A stretch of DNA of 64,000 nucleotides from Umbilicaria muhlenbergii (taxonomy: Eukaryota; Ascomycota; Lecanoromycetes; Umbilicariales; Umbilicariaceae): positions 5,102,391-5,166,390 of the forward strand of contig KK106982.1 in NCBI GenBank assembly GCA_000611775.1, read 5' to 3'. The notes beneath the pieces were generated by a model. It had not been told where the DNA came from. It did not search any database and was given only the letters and a program-made list of their open reading frames with translations. A program made the position numbers and the translations under genes. Each line of letters opens with the position of its first letter. Positions within the stretch are counted from its first letter, which is position 1. Shown in pieces: positions 42,418 to 55,521 of the stretch.

Positions 42418-45400
42418 CTACCACACCGCATCGTTCTTAGCCATGCCCCAATTTGGTACTTCTCCAGATGAAGAATTAGCAGTCAAAGGAGACTGCCTGC
42501 CGCTAGTGGAAGACCTTGGAGTTGCCCCCTCTTTGGTAGACTGAGTCTCTATCTGGCTGGATTGATCTGCTGCCCCTGTCGCTCCTGTACCTGATGACTT
42601 TTTCGACTTGCCCGTCGACGTGGCTTCAGCATCGAATCCCATCGCACCCTTCTCGGCTTCTGGCTGTATCTCGGGATTCGCCACAGGTATGATCAATGGC
42701 GAGGGTGGTGGCAGTGGACTGCGTATGGTCTGGTCCCCCGGTCCTCGTGGCGTCCCCGGCTCTTCCATGGCGGCGTCTTGTGTCCCTCGTGCTTCTGGCT
42801 TGTATTCTCCAAGCTCCGCAAGACGAGCGAGTATGACACGGCTATCGGAAAAGAGGGCGACACCTCGGGAGTAGATACAGCCTGCATCATTTCGATTTGC
42901 GGCTGATCGGAGGTCTTCATGAGCAGGCTCTCTCTCTATGAAGGGAAGTAATGGAAGCAGCACTTCAGGCGGCGCTCCTAGGGACGAGTCTCCGTTACCG
43001 GAAGCGCCATCGAATGTGTCTGGATGCTCCGCCGCTGCCATTGTTGCGGTAATCATCTCTCTCTCTAATCTCGCATACCTCCATGTTTCAGCGGCGATCT
43101 TGACAATCCTTCGAACAGCCACGGTGATGTGCTCCATTTGCGAAGGATTCGCAAAATGCTCCAGCTCCCCAAGTATTTCTTCCACAATGACAGCGGCAAC
43201 CTTGTTGATGGACTGTTTGGCACTAGAGACAGTGTATGCAGCGTGTAAGGTGTGCTGGCGCCAGATAGCTTCGCGCCTGATCGACTTGTGCCTCAATTTA
43301 TCCGACATTGTCTGAAAAAGCGAATCGGCGGATTCATGACGTCGGCTTAAGGTGAATAGGAAAGGCTGGAAAATCCGTTGAGTCAGTGCTCGAGAAACAA
43401 TGTGTTCAACGTAAGCTGCTCGTAGTTCAGTCGACGCTTCAGTATTCGTGTAAAATGGTGGAATGTTCCGAGGTATACGTTTCCGCACATGTTCGGGGGG
43501 CTGTTGTCGTAGGTCTTTGAAATGTTCTACTGCTAGATCTAGGATCTGCTTCCGTAACTGGGTAAACGCGTCGATACTGTAACAAACATGATGTCAGCAG
43601 ACGCGCAGCTATCAAGTCAAGGCTGGTAGTACAGTGAGATGCGTGTGAACCAACTTACAATGGGAACGCACGACGGTGAATGACCTATAACACCAGCAGT
43701 ATGCGTCCTGACTTACAAATAGGTATCTCCCTTGCTACGGAAATCCGTCGCTTCTCCGAATGCTTCGACCATTCTCTGCAAATTATCGTTCTCGTTGTCC
43801 AACTTGGCCGCCACCGCTTTCAGCTCCGTCGTCGCTTTGACAAATCTGGCCTTATCCGCGTCCCAGCCTGCCTTGAGCTTTTCTATCTCTCTCTGTAGTC
43901 TCGCAATATTGCCTTCGGCTCGCTCGTTTACCTGCGCCTGCGTGCTCTTCCACGAGCTCTGCAAGTTGTCTTTCTCCGATTGGTGTTTGGCGGCCAGGAT
44001 CCTGCGTTGCTCCTCCCACCCCTTTCCAAGGGTCAATCTTTCTTCATCCCAATCTCGATAAATGAGACTACGTTCTTTATCCCAAGCTTCGCGGCTCTGA
44101 AGCTCCTTTCTCTGGGCTTCTTCGAGGTCTTTCTGCCGCGCTTTGCGTGTTAATTCGAGATCTTGACGTATTCTACCATGGTTGGCTTCCACCTCTCGAA
44201 GTTGCTGCAACAACCTAATTTGGAGGACTTCCTTTTCTTTCGCGTGAGTTTTGGTAAGCTCTGCAATCCGTTCTTGCATGACGGCTCGAGACTCGTTGCT
44301 TTGGCGCTGAACATCGTCCTCCAAACCCTTCTGCTTGATCGCAAACTCCTCAATTGTCTGATTCTTCCATTGGTCAAAGTCACGTTGAATAGTTTCTTTA
44401 TTCTCTTGTAGCTTCGTTTCCAAAAGCTCTTTCTCGCTTTGCAGAGCACGATGCGCCACCTCCAACTCATCCCTGGACTTCTTACTCGCATCAAAGTTAT
44501 CTTGGAGTTCCTTATGCTTCTCCTCAAGGTTTCCAATCTCCAGCCTAAATTTGCTGCTTTCTGCAGAGTGCCTTTGAGATACTATTTCTAGTTCTTTTCC
44601 TAACTTGTCGATGTACGCTTCTTTTTGTCGTAACGCTTCGGCCATTTGCGCTTCTGTTTTACGAATAATGTCCTCTCGTACACTAACCTGGCCGGAAGTC
44701 TCGCGGTAGCGATTTAGAAGTAGATGCAAGTCGGGTATCGCGCTCTGGATCCGATAAAGAAGATTAGTTGGATCGTCAACGACTTCTTGACCAGCAAGAT
44801 CCGGGGGCACACTTCGCCCATGGAGGGGCACTGGCGCTTGTGGATTCCCCGTAAGAGATTCGCCTGGTAACCCCGTTGCGGAGCTTGCGGAGCCATGCCC
44901 TTGCGCGGAGGGGTTTCGCATGGAACCGAAAGGTACTGGTGCGGCATGCGGTGATCCATAATTCGCAAAAAAGGGGTTGGGCTGTGAGGAAGGCTGGTGA
45001 AATTCTCCAGGATGGCCGCTGGATTGGTCCATAGGAAAATGGTACTGGCTAGGATAGGGTACAGTATAGAAATGATCGTTCGGAACTCCACTAGGAAATG
45101 GTAAGGTGGCCGAATAGACCTCGGGATGCACCAGATAGTTCTGATACTGTGGACGAGGCTGGTGTATAATGGGCGAAGCAGGAGAAGTCTCACGTTGGTA
45201 GGACAGAGGAGGCTTTGACGATTGTGGTGGAGACAACGACCGAGGTGAGGCACTCTGGGCGAGCTTTTGTGACGCTGTAGTAGCAGAAGGTGCAGCCTCT
45301 TCTATGACAGATTGATGTTGTGGTCGGGGTGAATCTGTTCCAGTGAAGGAGGGGATGGCTGCGGGCTCTGGGGGACCAGCCAACGGTGTAGGTTCGTCGC

Positions 45401-45761
45401 TTTCGTCGTCTAAATACGGCTGCAAAGCTGCCGGTGTGTGAGGGTAAATTGATGAGTGCGGACGAGCCGCCGAATTAGTCAGGCAGGGACTTGACGGATA
45501 GATAGGTGATGCCGCGGAAGAGGGTGAAACAGTGCCGGATTCTGGTAAAGCAGGCAGTTGGTCGAGGGTTATGTTATGCTGGCTGTACAAAGAGAGCGGT
45601 GAGGTATTAGGGGCTTTCGATTCGGTATGATTGCTAGGTTTCGAGCCCTCTCTGTGTTTCCGTCCACTGCTGCTGGAGACTACCCCACGGCTGTCCTTAT
45701 CTTTCTCCTTGGTTCGACGCGTGCGCACGGAAGCAGAGGAAGTTGGGTAGGGGAACGGCAT
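42418..45761 (-). CDS. Large coiled-coil protein, fungal, function unknown
   Basis: Two exons on the minus strand, 45761-43717 and 43576-42418, 1067 residues. The start codon is an ATG (MPFPYPTSSASVRTRR). Residues 1-330 are Pro/Ser-rich and disordered. Residues about 335-675 form a nearly unbroken coiled coil (EKHKELQDNFDASKKSRDEL, ARQKDLEEAQRKELQSREAW), suggesting a dimeric rod. After the intron a conserved helical domain follows (IDAFTQLRKQILDLAVEHFK, RKRIPRNIPPFYTNTEAS, QRIFQPFLFTLSRRHE), and the last 130 residues are disordered. The domain after the coil appears in related ascomycete proteins, as I recall, without known function. The 140-nt intron contains a 26-nt segment with its own splice sites; including it would shift the frame. 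Confidence 0.85.
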
Positions 45762-46735
45762 GATGTAGATTGAATAGACTGCTACGAGCTATAAGATAGC
45801 CAAAAGTGAGAAGCACTTTGCTTGTAGTTTGCTCCTTCGATGTGTTGTGCTCTGACCAGCACAGTCACTGCCGTCGCCTAACAAATGTCAGCCCTAACCC
45901 GGCAAGATGAGACGTTCGAATCTGCACTTGAGACGATTAGTTGGTAGTCAAAGATACCCCGCGGAAGACGAAATCGACTCAGGTACCTGCATGAGGTTCA
46001 AGGAAAGAAGTAAACTAGGGAGGAAAGGTCGCAGGGCAAGGGGCAGGAATTCCAACAGCATGTTGGGCAGCCCTCAGTACAAAGCTTACACGGAGCTCCA
46101 AATGGCGCAATCAAGCGTGCAAGGCGATGTTTGTCAGAGTACAAAAATGTGGAGGAGACACGTGTACCAAGACAGCAAGCAACAGCAACTAAGAGCGAGC
46201 AATTGATAAAATGAGAGATCTCTGCGAGAGACGAATTGGAAGGACGATGACCTCAAGAGCAACCGGATCCGGAGCTTTGCATGCAATCCAGAGCCTTGGG
46301 TAATCAGAAGCTAAGCAGATGTCCTGCCAGATAATCTTTCCGCTGGCACTCGTGCATCCTACGTCGGGCAGAGCTGCAGCAAGCAACCCATGCTCAAGCG
46401 GTTTGCGAGCGAATGACCCGGCGCCGTACCACAACACACAGTAGAATAGTCCTCTCCAAGATGAGCCAGTCAAACCTGGTGTGAACTCGGGAATCGGCTT
46501 GGGCACTATAGACAATCTGGGAGGCTACGCTGCTATGTTCGCGTGGACGATCGAAAGATGGAACTAAGCAAAAGGCAGGCTAAGGTGTCTTTGCCAGCAG
46601 TCCGCGCTAGTCCCAATCGAGTGTTGCAGAAGAGCCTCCATTTTTTCTAGTCCAGCAATGGAGCTGGAGTATGCTGTTGGTACATGTATAGATATCACTT
46701 TCCGGGAGCACGTCGCTATGTTCGCATGCTTTCCA
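45762..46735. other. Intergenic, about 1 kb
   Basis: Promoter of the coiled-coil gene overlaps the 3' flank of STT3. A minus-strand frame of 108 codons (46515-46189) lacks an ATG and any motif. Confidence 0.45.
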
Positions 46736-49435
46736 TCATTCCACCCTGAGTACCCGCGCTCCTTTCCGCCGAGCCGCCTTCTTCTTTTTGTTGCCTTTGT
46801 CGAAAGCCACCGCACTGCCATGATCTCTCCCTACGTTGTCCAAATCCTTGACCTTGTAGATTCTGATGATCCAGTTTTCGCTCGTGAATGCTTCCTCCAA
46901 CGTGTTCAGTTGCGGCCCCTCCGCCGGCAGCCTCACCCCCCTGACCCTGTCGGTAGCTTGTCTGGGCGGGAAGATTGTGTGGAAATTGTAGTATGACATT
47001 TTGTACCTGCAAACGATTAGTTTACCGCTGTCCGTATGCATGTATGGTCAGGCGCGGCGCAAAGCTTACATTAGACTGTTTCTCATTGTCGGCGTGGCAT
47101 CGTCGTCCACTTTGTACTCCCCCCTCGCTGTGAAGTAATCGCGTTCCCTGACCTCGTCAGGCCAGATGCCCTCTGCAATGCGAACCATCCAAAGAAATTT
47201 GTTGATGTCATCACCGGAGTAGCCCAGCAGTCCTCCGAAAACGATGAGCACGTAATCGACGTCATGTTGCCGTAATATCGGGTAGCTGACTTCTTCTCTC
47301 GAGCTCATTGCCTTCCCAACCGTGGCAATGTGAGTGTTGTTCCAAGTGTTGTTGTCAACCAATGTGGGTCGGTCCGCCATTCCTCCAATTTGATACCCGT
47401 AGTCCCACCACGACATGACTTTCGCATTTTGAGGCGTGTTCTGTCGGAGCCAGTAGTAGGCTTCTCTATAATCGTCTATAATATGCTGACTCCCATCAGG
47501 CATTCTGCTGGCAAGTACAACCGAAGGCGAGGAGTATGCATTCGACGTTACCCATGTGCAATGAAGCACGAATAGCAACAAGTAGGTAGTGATAGACCCG
47601 ACAACGGAGATTTTGGAAATCCAGGAATATATCCCGACCAGCGGGTTGCGAGTCGACCTCAGAGAGTCCTGCACAGCTGTCGCGGCTGCTTTTACAGTGT
47701 CCTTTGAGGCATCACCGTTGGCTTGAGACTCTTGCGGTGGAGATTCTGCAACAAGGTATATGTCGAGAATCCTTGATAGCGCCAGCGCTGCCGCCACGCA
47801 GACAACTGGTGTCAAGGTCAACATGAGCCTAACCATGACACCAGCAAAGTAGCTTGCCAGTACGGCATATATCACAATGAACACCTGCTCGTCCTTCAGA
47901 GTCTGAAAGCATAGATAGACTCCGGCAGGGAACAGCCAAATGAGCAGGTTCAAGTCGAAGAAAAACGCAGGCCAAGCTGTCGGCTGGTGCTCCGAAACAG
48001 AGGCGATGATCGGAATATGAATTTTAGCATAGCCAGTATCCCAAAGAGAGTAGAACCGTCCGGTCCATGGTGCAACAATCCCCGAAAGGGTAAGAAGCAC
48101 AAGGGCACCGACGGAGACGAAGAAGATGAGCAAGATGAGGCTCCTAAGAAGTGTCTGGAATTGCTTGCCAGGGAGTTGCAGCCGTATGAATTCGACGAAG
48201 GCAACAAGTTGCAGCAGACCAAAGACACCTGTGACAAATCAATCTTGAGCACCCTATAGCAATATGCACGGAGAAGCGAACGTACCTAAAGCTGACATAT
48301 GTTCACTACTTTTCACAGGTAGAAACCCAACAAAAGGAATCTGCATGCTCGCCAACGTTCCTAGCGCGAACCATGTGCTATAGCTAACATAGAGTCTGGG
48401 ACTGTACCGTCCCATCGCGATCAGGACGAAGGTATGTAGTGGTAGCAGGTTCGTGATGAAGACATATCCACCCCAGGCAGAAACCATGTAACCGTAAAAG
48501 AGAGCAGTAAAAGCCCCCCACATGGCTGAGCCGTTCTTGACCGACTTAATCCAAAGGAAGAAGGTGAAAACAAGAAGGAAGATGGCAATAGCTTCGTTAT
48601 CGTAGCTTCCCGCAACGGATCGTGAAATGTATCCCGGAGCGATTCCCATGAAAACCGCAGCAAGTAGGCCGGCTGAGGGAGACGTAGACATCTCGGAGGT
48701 AAGAAGGTATGCCGCAAAAGCAGTCAGACCAGAACATGCCGGGGCGAGAAGGACGCAGATGTTGCGGATGTCCACGGGCATGGAGAGTAGCTGCAGAAGA
48801 TGGTATATAGCGCCACTGGTGACCATAAGACCTGGGTAGAGGGTGCCTCCGGTGACGCGACCAAGGGGATGCCATGTTCCTAACAGAGTAAGGACGTGTT
48901 AGCCAGGCGGCCTCTTTGGAAAGAAGATGGCTGTTCCCCGCATCCAGCCACGCACTATTGGTCCGTGATCATCTAAGTACTTGGTACTGCTGAATGAGAA
49001 AGACTTACGGTCATCGAACCAATCCCAAAACTTATAGAATCCATGCTGCACCAAGTACTTCGTTGCTCGAAAATTGAACCAAGGATCGACTGGCGCAAGT
49101 GTCAGTTTCTGAATTCTCGAAATGAGGCTATGGGTGGGCTCGAAGCCGGTTCGTGTAGGTGGGAGGTATATACTGACATTCGTGGATGATGCTCTCGAAT
49201 CCTGTTAGGACAATTGGTCAGCTCTGGACTCCAAAGAGCAAGCAGTATACTCAGTAGTGCAGTGAACGTTATATGACGCGACTGAACAAGCTTGTGTGGG
49301 CTTACTTATTACGCTGAACAGGCGACTGGAGACGGCAGCAGCTGCGATGGTGCAAAGAATGATCAATCGAAGAAGACCTCGTGTATTCCGACTGGTATCC
49401 CCCTTCAAGAAGGGTTCTATCAGCGGCGGCGCCAT
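46736..49435 (-). CDS. STT3: Oligosaccharyltransferase catalytic subunit STT3
   Basis: Catalytic subunit of the ER oligosaccharyltransferase, which moves the lipid-linked glycan onto Asn in N-x-S/T sites. Six exons on the minus strand: 49435-49306, 49201-49178, 49089-49009, 48879-48286, 48228-47070 and 47006-46736; 752 residues, the usual length. Recognised parts: [20 protein letters not shown] with the first catalytic Asp, [31 protein letters not shown] with the metal-binding acid, [10 protein letters not shown] in the external loop, and [11 protein letters not shown] (about residue 550), the acceptor-Ser/Thr pocket. The conserved [10 protein letters not shown] site follows it. About a dozen hydrophobic segments lie in the first 500 residues. 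The tail ([10 protein letters not shown]) is basic, as in ER-retained forms. Exon 2 is only 24 nt. A single-copy housekeeping gene is expected. Confidence 0.96.
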
Positions 49436-52415
49436 CTTCAAGAGGATTGTGTGGTTGTAGCTGTGGTTGTGATTGTCGTCGTGCCCAAGGGGGCTTTCAA
49501 GCATAAAGTGTCCACATCTTCTTGTCTTGGCAAAGATGCGGCTGCGTTTTAGCTCCCGAAAGTTTGATGGCAAAGGTACTCCATTAAAGACATCAACCCT
49601 CCGATCAGTGGTCACAGACATCCATACCTTCCGACAAGACAAAGGCAATCAGCTATGTAAGTCATCGTGACAGGTGTTAGGGTTGATTGACATCGACTGT
49701 CAATTCTTCCCGTACAGATTGACGGTCAGGTGCAATTACCATCATCCGCTTGTAACCTCTCGATGACTTCGACAACGAAAAGGACGTTCTGATATTCCAG
49801 GAGTGGAGATAGTAGAGGTCAGGGGCTATCAATGTACAGTCAATGGCTTTTTCAAACCTCTCATGGCTGAGCATCAGTAGTTGAAGGGCTCCCGGCAAAG
49901 GATTGCCTATTTATTCTGCTCTGAATATGGCGTTCTTTGTTCATGGCTGTGCTATCGATCATCACTACTGTCTTAACCTTTACTTTCTCAGCATTTATGC
50001 TGACGAAAGTCTTAGCAGACTGTGAAGGTAGAGCAGCCTGCTGGTGGACACATCCTGCTTTCCCAGTTGCTATCGTTGCAGCCGATTTCTGTCGCTTTTG
50101 CTTGTCCATGATATCTTTCTAAAATATCGCAGCTAATCTCCGTGGGCGACACTGGAAGGCCCTTCGGAGAGCGAGGTAGAAGTTTCGGCTTTCCAAATCT
50201 TTCGAAATATGATTACGTTCTCTTGACCATTTATAAATTACCTGTTCGTGGTCTAATACTAAAGCCGTCTTGCGATCTACTGTGATTTGCAGCCTTCATG
50301 ATAATATCCCTTTACTTTGATCAAGCAGATGGAGAACCATTGACTAAACCTAATGGTCACTCTAAGTTAGTTGCACCTTCCGCTCCACCCCAACCGCCTG
50401 CGCCGGAGGTATAAGTATGTCAGTACCCTACACATTAGGAAGACTGCGTTGGCTGTCTATATGAACCTGGAGGGGCTAGTTGGGACTGTATGTCCCCCAG
50501 TTTCCAGGCCACGATGCCCCACAACTTGATTGAGCAATGACCGGTAGTAGGCCGTCGAAGATTAAAAGTGGGGTTTGGATGTACGTCGGGCTATCGAAGT
50601 CGTGCTCGAGAGAGCCAAGACTTTCGTGGGACAGATGCAAATTACAGGTCAGTGCTTACGAGGGGAAGCAATATGCCGTTTTTTGGTGCACGGAACACAT
50701 TCTAACAGTTACTACACAGCTCTTGGATGAAGCCGACTGCTATGGGCGATGGGTTCACTGCTGGGGCCAGCGTATCTTAACGACTGCTTTCCATGGGGAA
50801 ATCTAGAGCTCAAGGACGAATCCAGCCGGTTCAGTGGAATATTCAGTGACGACCACTCGCGGAGTCAATCCCTAGATCCGCCTTGGAGCCCATTCAAGCC
50901 GGCAATGCGATAGGTTAGGCTATCTATAGGGTAGAGTACTCAGTCAAGCGTTCCATTCATGCCTCCGGTTTCAAGGACCACATCAGCATTGGAACTGGGA
51001 GGGGACGCATAGATGACCACACTGAAGACCGGCCACGCAGGGCCCTCGGCACAGAAGGAACGCACTCAGTGATTCGTCAGCTGGATGCAGTCCATTCTGG
51101 GAACTGGGCATAAGCCCATTTGATCTTGAGCTGGCAGGTGTAGGCATGGAATACGATGAAGGAAGTCGGGAGGAAATTAATCCCTCAAAGCCTCATTGCA
51201 ATGATGCAGGACAGAAATACCAGAGGTCTGCGAGGTTGATGTAAAGCAAGCAGGCACATGGAAAAGGGCTGCAAGAAGGTTGTCTTACGGTCAGACGTTG
51301 TAACTAAGAACAGAAAGGACCCCGGTCAGTCCATATAACTATGTTCTCGGAGACATTGTCACTACGGTACTCGATCAATAACGATTGTGGTGACCCTGTT
51401 CATGCTGACGCGATCTGTAACGGAACGCTTTACAGTAGTGGACCATAGTGGCCCCAGTCCGGTCCAGAAGAAGCCGGTCTCCGTGACGAAACAGAAGTTG
51501 CCCAGGTTTCTGCAGTTGCCGGTTGGGTTGAAATCACGCACAGCCCCCACACAATTGCCGTCTTCGACCGGTACTGCGTGAAAGCGTAAGCTGACCTTGG
51601 CTTACTCCAATCGTTGCCCGGTGCTGAGGGAAGAATACAGTAGGGGTCATCTGGTGTCCCAAAAACTAGCTAGTCAAGAGCATGAGGCTCCATGGCTGCA
51701 ACGGGTCTTGCGATCGAGTGTCGTTGAGCGCGTAGGACGAGGGTGCTGGACGAGTCGGATGTGTGCAATCGCGCCTCTACCCCGGACATCTCATCGATTC
51801 CCGGTCTTCTATTCTAGTGGGGCAACGTGTCAATGTGTAATGCTTGAAGCTGCGAGTACAAGTGCACGCTGCAGCGTTCGTGGAGGGTGGACGGCGTCGA
51901 TGGAGATTCGCTGCTGAGGGCTGATCCCCGTCGCTTCTCTGCCGATCTGTGCCCAGAACTTTACGCCCGACTCCGTCTTCGAGGTGCAACTGGCTGCCTC
52001 ACTTTTCTTCCTCCTATGAGAGAATTGGCGCAACTCGACCCCGAAATCGTTTGCCTGGCTTGCCTCCTGGCCTACCATCTCCGCCTGCACCTTTCCTGCC
52101 TTCATGCCATTTCATGAGTCGTAAAGGTCATAGCCCGTCTTCGCTGTTTGCTCTTAATCCACCGACCTACCAGACTCCTTACAACTTCAAAAATCTCTAC
52201 CGCCTTGCGAACTATTGATCTTCATTCTGTAACCTGTTTCGTCGCTGATCAAACCTCATTGTAAGTGGGCTTTGTCAACGGTGGCGGATGTCCATTTGGA
52301 CAAGCCTGATGACATCACCCAAATTGGCAGCTAACAAGTGGTTGTCGCAGCTGCTCCCTACCTGTCTTTGCCGAAGCCATCAACTAAACCCAGCTGCAAA
52401 ACTCCGAACAACACA
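49436..52415. other. Gene-free stretch, 3 kb
   Basis: Divergent promoter region between STT3 and the zinc-finger gene. A 59-codon frame at 49943-50122 on the plus strand starts with an ATG and a hydrophobic, signal-peptide-like stretch and has four cysteines, but a minus-strand ATG frame covers the same bases, so neither is called. No repeats recognised. Confidence 0.4.
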
Positions 52416-54542
52416 ATGGCCGAACCCAGCGGCAAAGACGACCTTCTCCTTAACGTGCTACAAAGTACAAAGAGGGCTTTCTATGCTGAACGTGCTCACC
52501 TCCCAATGTCTGTACAGCATCGTCTTTGGTCCACCCGCTACTTCGAGTTGACCTCTGCTCTTGGAAGCGGTTCGTCTACAACCCAAGCCGACCCCGAAGC
52601 TTCCCAACCCTCTGTCAACGAACTCACGTCCACCCCGGGAACGCTTGGTATGACCAGACATCGATCTGTACGTTCTTCGTCGCCTTCAGTCCTGGTTTCC
52701 CCGGACTGACCTTGGTTTTAGGACGTCCCTCCTATGTCCTATGGCCATGATCTTAACAGACAACAAAGCATCTCCCAGCACTCGGCCCCAATGTCGCGAA
52801 AACGATCGAACGACTCCCGCAATGGGCCTACACCTTTCACCAACACCGGTGACATAGTCCCACCATTGGAAGTAACGATTGGGACCTGGCAGACAAATAA
52901 TGAAGAGCCATGGAATAGCCTCAACGCTGGCAAAGGTTCTAAGATTCGACGCACGGATTCCGGTAAAAGAGCTGTGTCTTTACAAAAAGTACCGGAAGTT
53001 GCAGTCTACGAACCCGCCGACTTTTTCAGAGCCTCCGATGACTTGGCGCCTGCTCGATCGATCCTATCACCGAGTACCCTCCGAAGTCAACGACATCGAA
53101 CGAACTCGCGTCGTCTGTCCCTGTCCTCTAGTCAATTCCCCTCCTCTTCTTCCCTTTCACAGTCACCAGCAACGCCGAGTACTGATCAACTGACGCATGC
53201 GACGAGTCTAACAAGCGGTATGAGCCGCCAGAGCAGCATTACAAGCTCGATCTGCGGAGGATTTGACATGATGCAAATCAAATCAACCAATTCTGATATT
53301 TCGTCGACTTTCAGCACAGGGGAAGAGAATTCTCCAATTGTTGAAGCATATGAGTCATTGAACTCGTTCAATGACTCCCGGATCAGTCTGTACGAGAGTG
53401 ATCCTTCTTGTTTTCCTCATACTGGCTACGTTGTAAATGAATTACAATTTCCTATGTCCGCTCCATGTTCGCTTGCAGATCCTGTCGTTTCTGCCCCTCC
53501 TGTATCATTTCATTCAATCGAGGAGGATGTTAGCATGAAGAGGTCAAGCTCGACAGAGTCTAACGCCTCGTCTCGAGCGACGCGCCGCAGACAAGAACAA
53601 GTCGCTCAGGCTTCACGAAAGATAGCCCCGAAGCTCTCAGACGACGAAGCATCGATGTCAAGACAGTCTTCGGCGTCGGGTCATCAGATGATACGCATTC
53701 AATCAGCGGACGGATCATCAAAAGAAGTGGTTCCTATCGAGAAAGCTCCCTATGTCCGCCCCACCCACGATAAGATTAAGTGTCAGCAGTGTGACGAGCA
53801 CCCAGAAGGCTTTCGCGGGCCTCACGAACTCCAACGTCACACCGAGCGCGCCCATAGCGTGGTCCGCAAAGCTTGGGTGTGCGTCGACATCTCAACTGAC
53901 AAGAAGTTCCTCGCCTCCTGCAAAGCGTGCCGCAACAAGAAGAGGTACAATGCTTACTACAACGCCGTAGCTCACCTTCGGAGAATTCATTTCAACCCGA
54001 AGCAAAAAGGCCGCAAAGGAAAAGCGAAGCCTGAAGAGCACAGAGGTGGCAAAGGCGGTGGGGATTTCCCGCCTATTGATATAGTGAAGGAGTGGATGCA
54101 AGAGATTGACGAGGTCGTGCCGGAGAACATGCCGCAGTACAACGAGGACGAACTCGATACCGACAACGTCGGGTTGAGCCAACCAAACAACGAATTCGAA
54201 ACGCCGAGCACGCAAGCTTCCTACGGCGAAATGCCCAACCACGAATACCTCGAGAGTCTAGTAGCCCACACGCACAGCAGTGCAGCAAAGACTGTTCATC
54301 CCAAAGCCAATCCCTTCTTCGCCTCACCCGCTCCCCTTCCAGCGCAAGCTTATGACCACCATCGCCATCAATCGCAATCGCAAGAGCAAGTAGCTGTAAC
54401 ATGCAACTCAGACATGTTCAACCTTTTCCTCGATGTTAGTATGGACAATGCTTATGTACCGTTTGATATGTCTCCCCTTGATGTTTTGCAGCCTTTTGGT
54501 GAATCCAACGATTCCAACGCTAGTTACTTTCTTAATCCATGA
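52416..54542 (+). CDS. DUF7896-type C2H2 zinc-finger protein
   Basis: Two exons, 52416-52667 and 52722-54542, 690 residues. The 54-nt intron has GTACGT and a CTGAC branch. The start is the ATG in ACACAATGGCC. The first 400 residues are Ser/Thr-rich and disordered. Residues about 425-520 are the conserved core: IKCQQCDEHPEGF with LQRHTERAH (a C2H2 finger), AWVCVDISTDKKFLASCKAC, then RYNAYYNAVAHLRRIHFNPK, followed by GRKGKAK and GGGDFPPIDIVKEWM. This matches the fungal DUF7896 family as I recall it. The tail is Gln/His-rich. Probably a nuclear DNA-binding regulator, though no target is known. Confidence 0.85.
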
Positions 54543-55521
54543 TGGATGTTCTCGATCTTCTGTATGCTTTTCCTTTAATTGTCATGGATGTGGAGATTGT
54601 TATCTTATGAAGGACATGACGTCACGACTTTGGTGGGCGTTCGTCGAAGTCCTTGACTTCGGTGAAGGCTACACTGTTTTTGGGTACCCGATATCATCTT
54701 ACGATCGTGGTGTATGATGGTTTCACGACGTTGTATAGTACATGTCTATACGATTTCCTCTGTAATTGTACGATGCCCTGTTGGCATCGTTGGAGATGTC
54801 TCCAGTCGACTCGTGTATCTATAAGTCATGACGAGCAATAGAAAACACAATGTCGAGGAAGAGCGCAGTCCCAGTAATCCGTGAAGTCACCTAAAGAGCA
54901 TCGTAAAGCTCCATGCTGCAGTACTCAGTAGTTCTCTTGCGCCAGTGGCGTGGAGCCGCCGGTTGGGGGGCGAAGAAGCTTTTACCAAGGAAGTCTTAGA
55001 AATACCTTACTATCATTAGATTGATGATTCGAACCACGGCCCTTTGGTGGCTCGCTTGCTTCCTATGACGATTCGCTCACATGGCACACATGGTAAACCC
55101 CGCCCCTCCATACCTACCCAAGGTACGGTACTTACGGGGCCGACCGGTAAAGCAGATGTCAGCTGTGAAGTACAAGTAGAAGGTTCCCGTGTGCCAGAAT
55201 ACGGCTTAGCGCCGTCGCAGGGAGGCTGTGTCTGTGCCGGCCACTAGGACTATCAGGATTCAGCTCGCCTCCGACCACATGTCCAACTCCATTTCCACCT
55301 CCATCTCCATTCCCGCCCTTCTCACATCCTCTTGTCTCACCCTGACCCTCACGACTACTGTGCCATCAATCAAGAATACACATCTCCCGGTATTGCCAGA
55401 TCACAGCATCAAGCCCGAATACCTCGTTTTCCTAAATCTTTCAATCGTGAGCTCAATATGACGGAGTTGGTGATTGCGCCAGACGACTAATGGCCTCTAC
55501 AGAGTCGGCTCCGTCAACACC
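54543..55521. other. Intergenic, about 1 kb
   Basis: 3' flank of the zinc-finger gene and promoter of the CYSTM gene. A TCCATCTCC-like pyrimidine patch lies around 55280-55320. No conserved frame. Confidence 0.5.

Noticed and set aside
45907-45930. GTTCGAATC word resembling a tRNA B-box
   Set aside because: No matching A-box, anticodon arm or acceptor stem could be drawn around it.
49861-50122. Small secreted protein candidate (plus, 59 codons) or basic protein (minus, 82 codons)
   Set aside because: The two overlap and exclude each other; a hydrophobic start and four cysteines alone are too weak.
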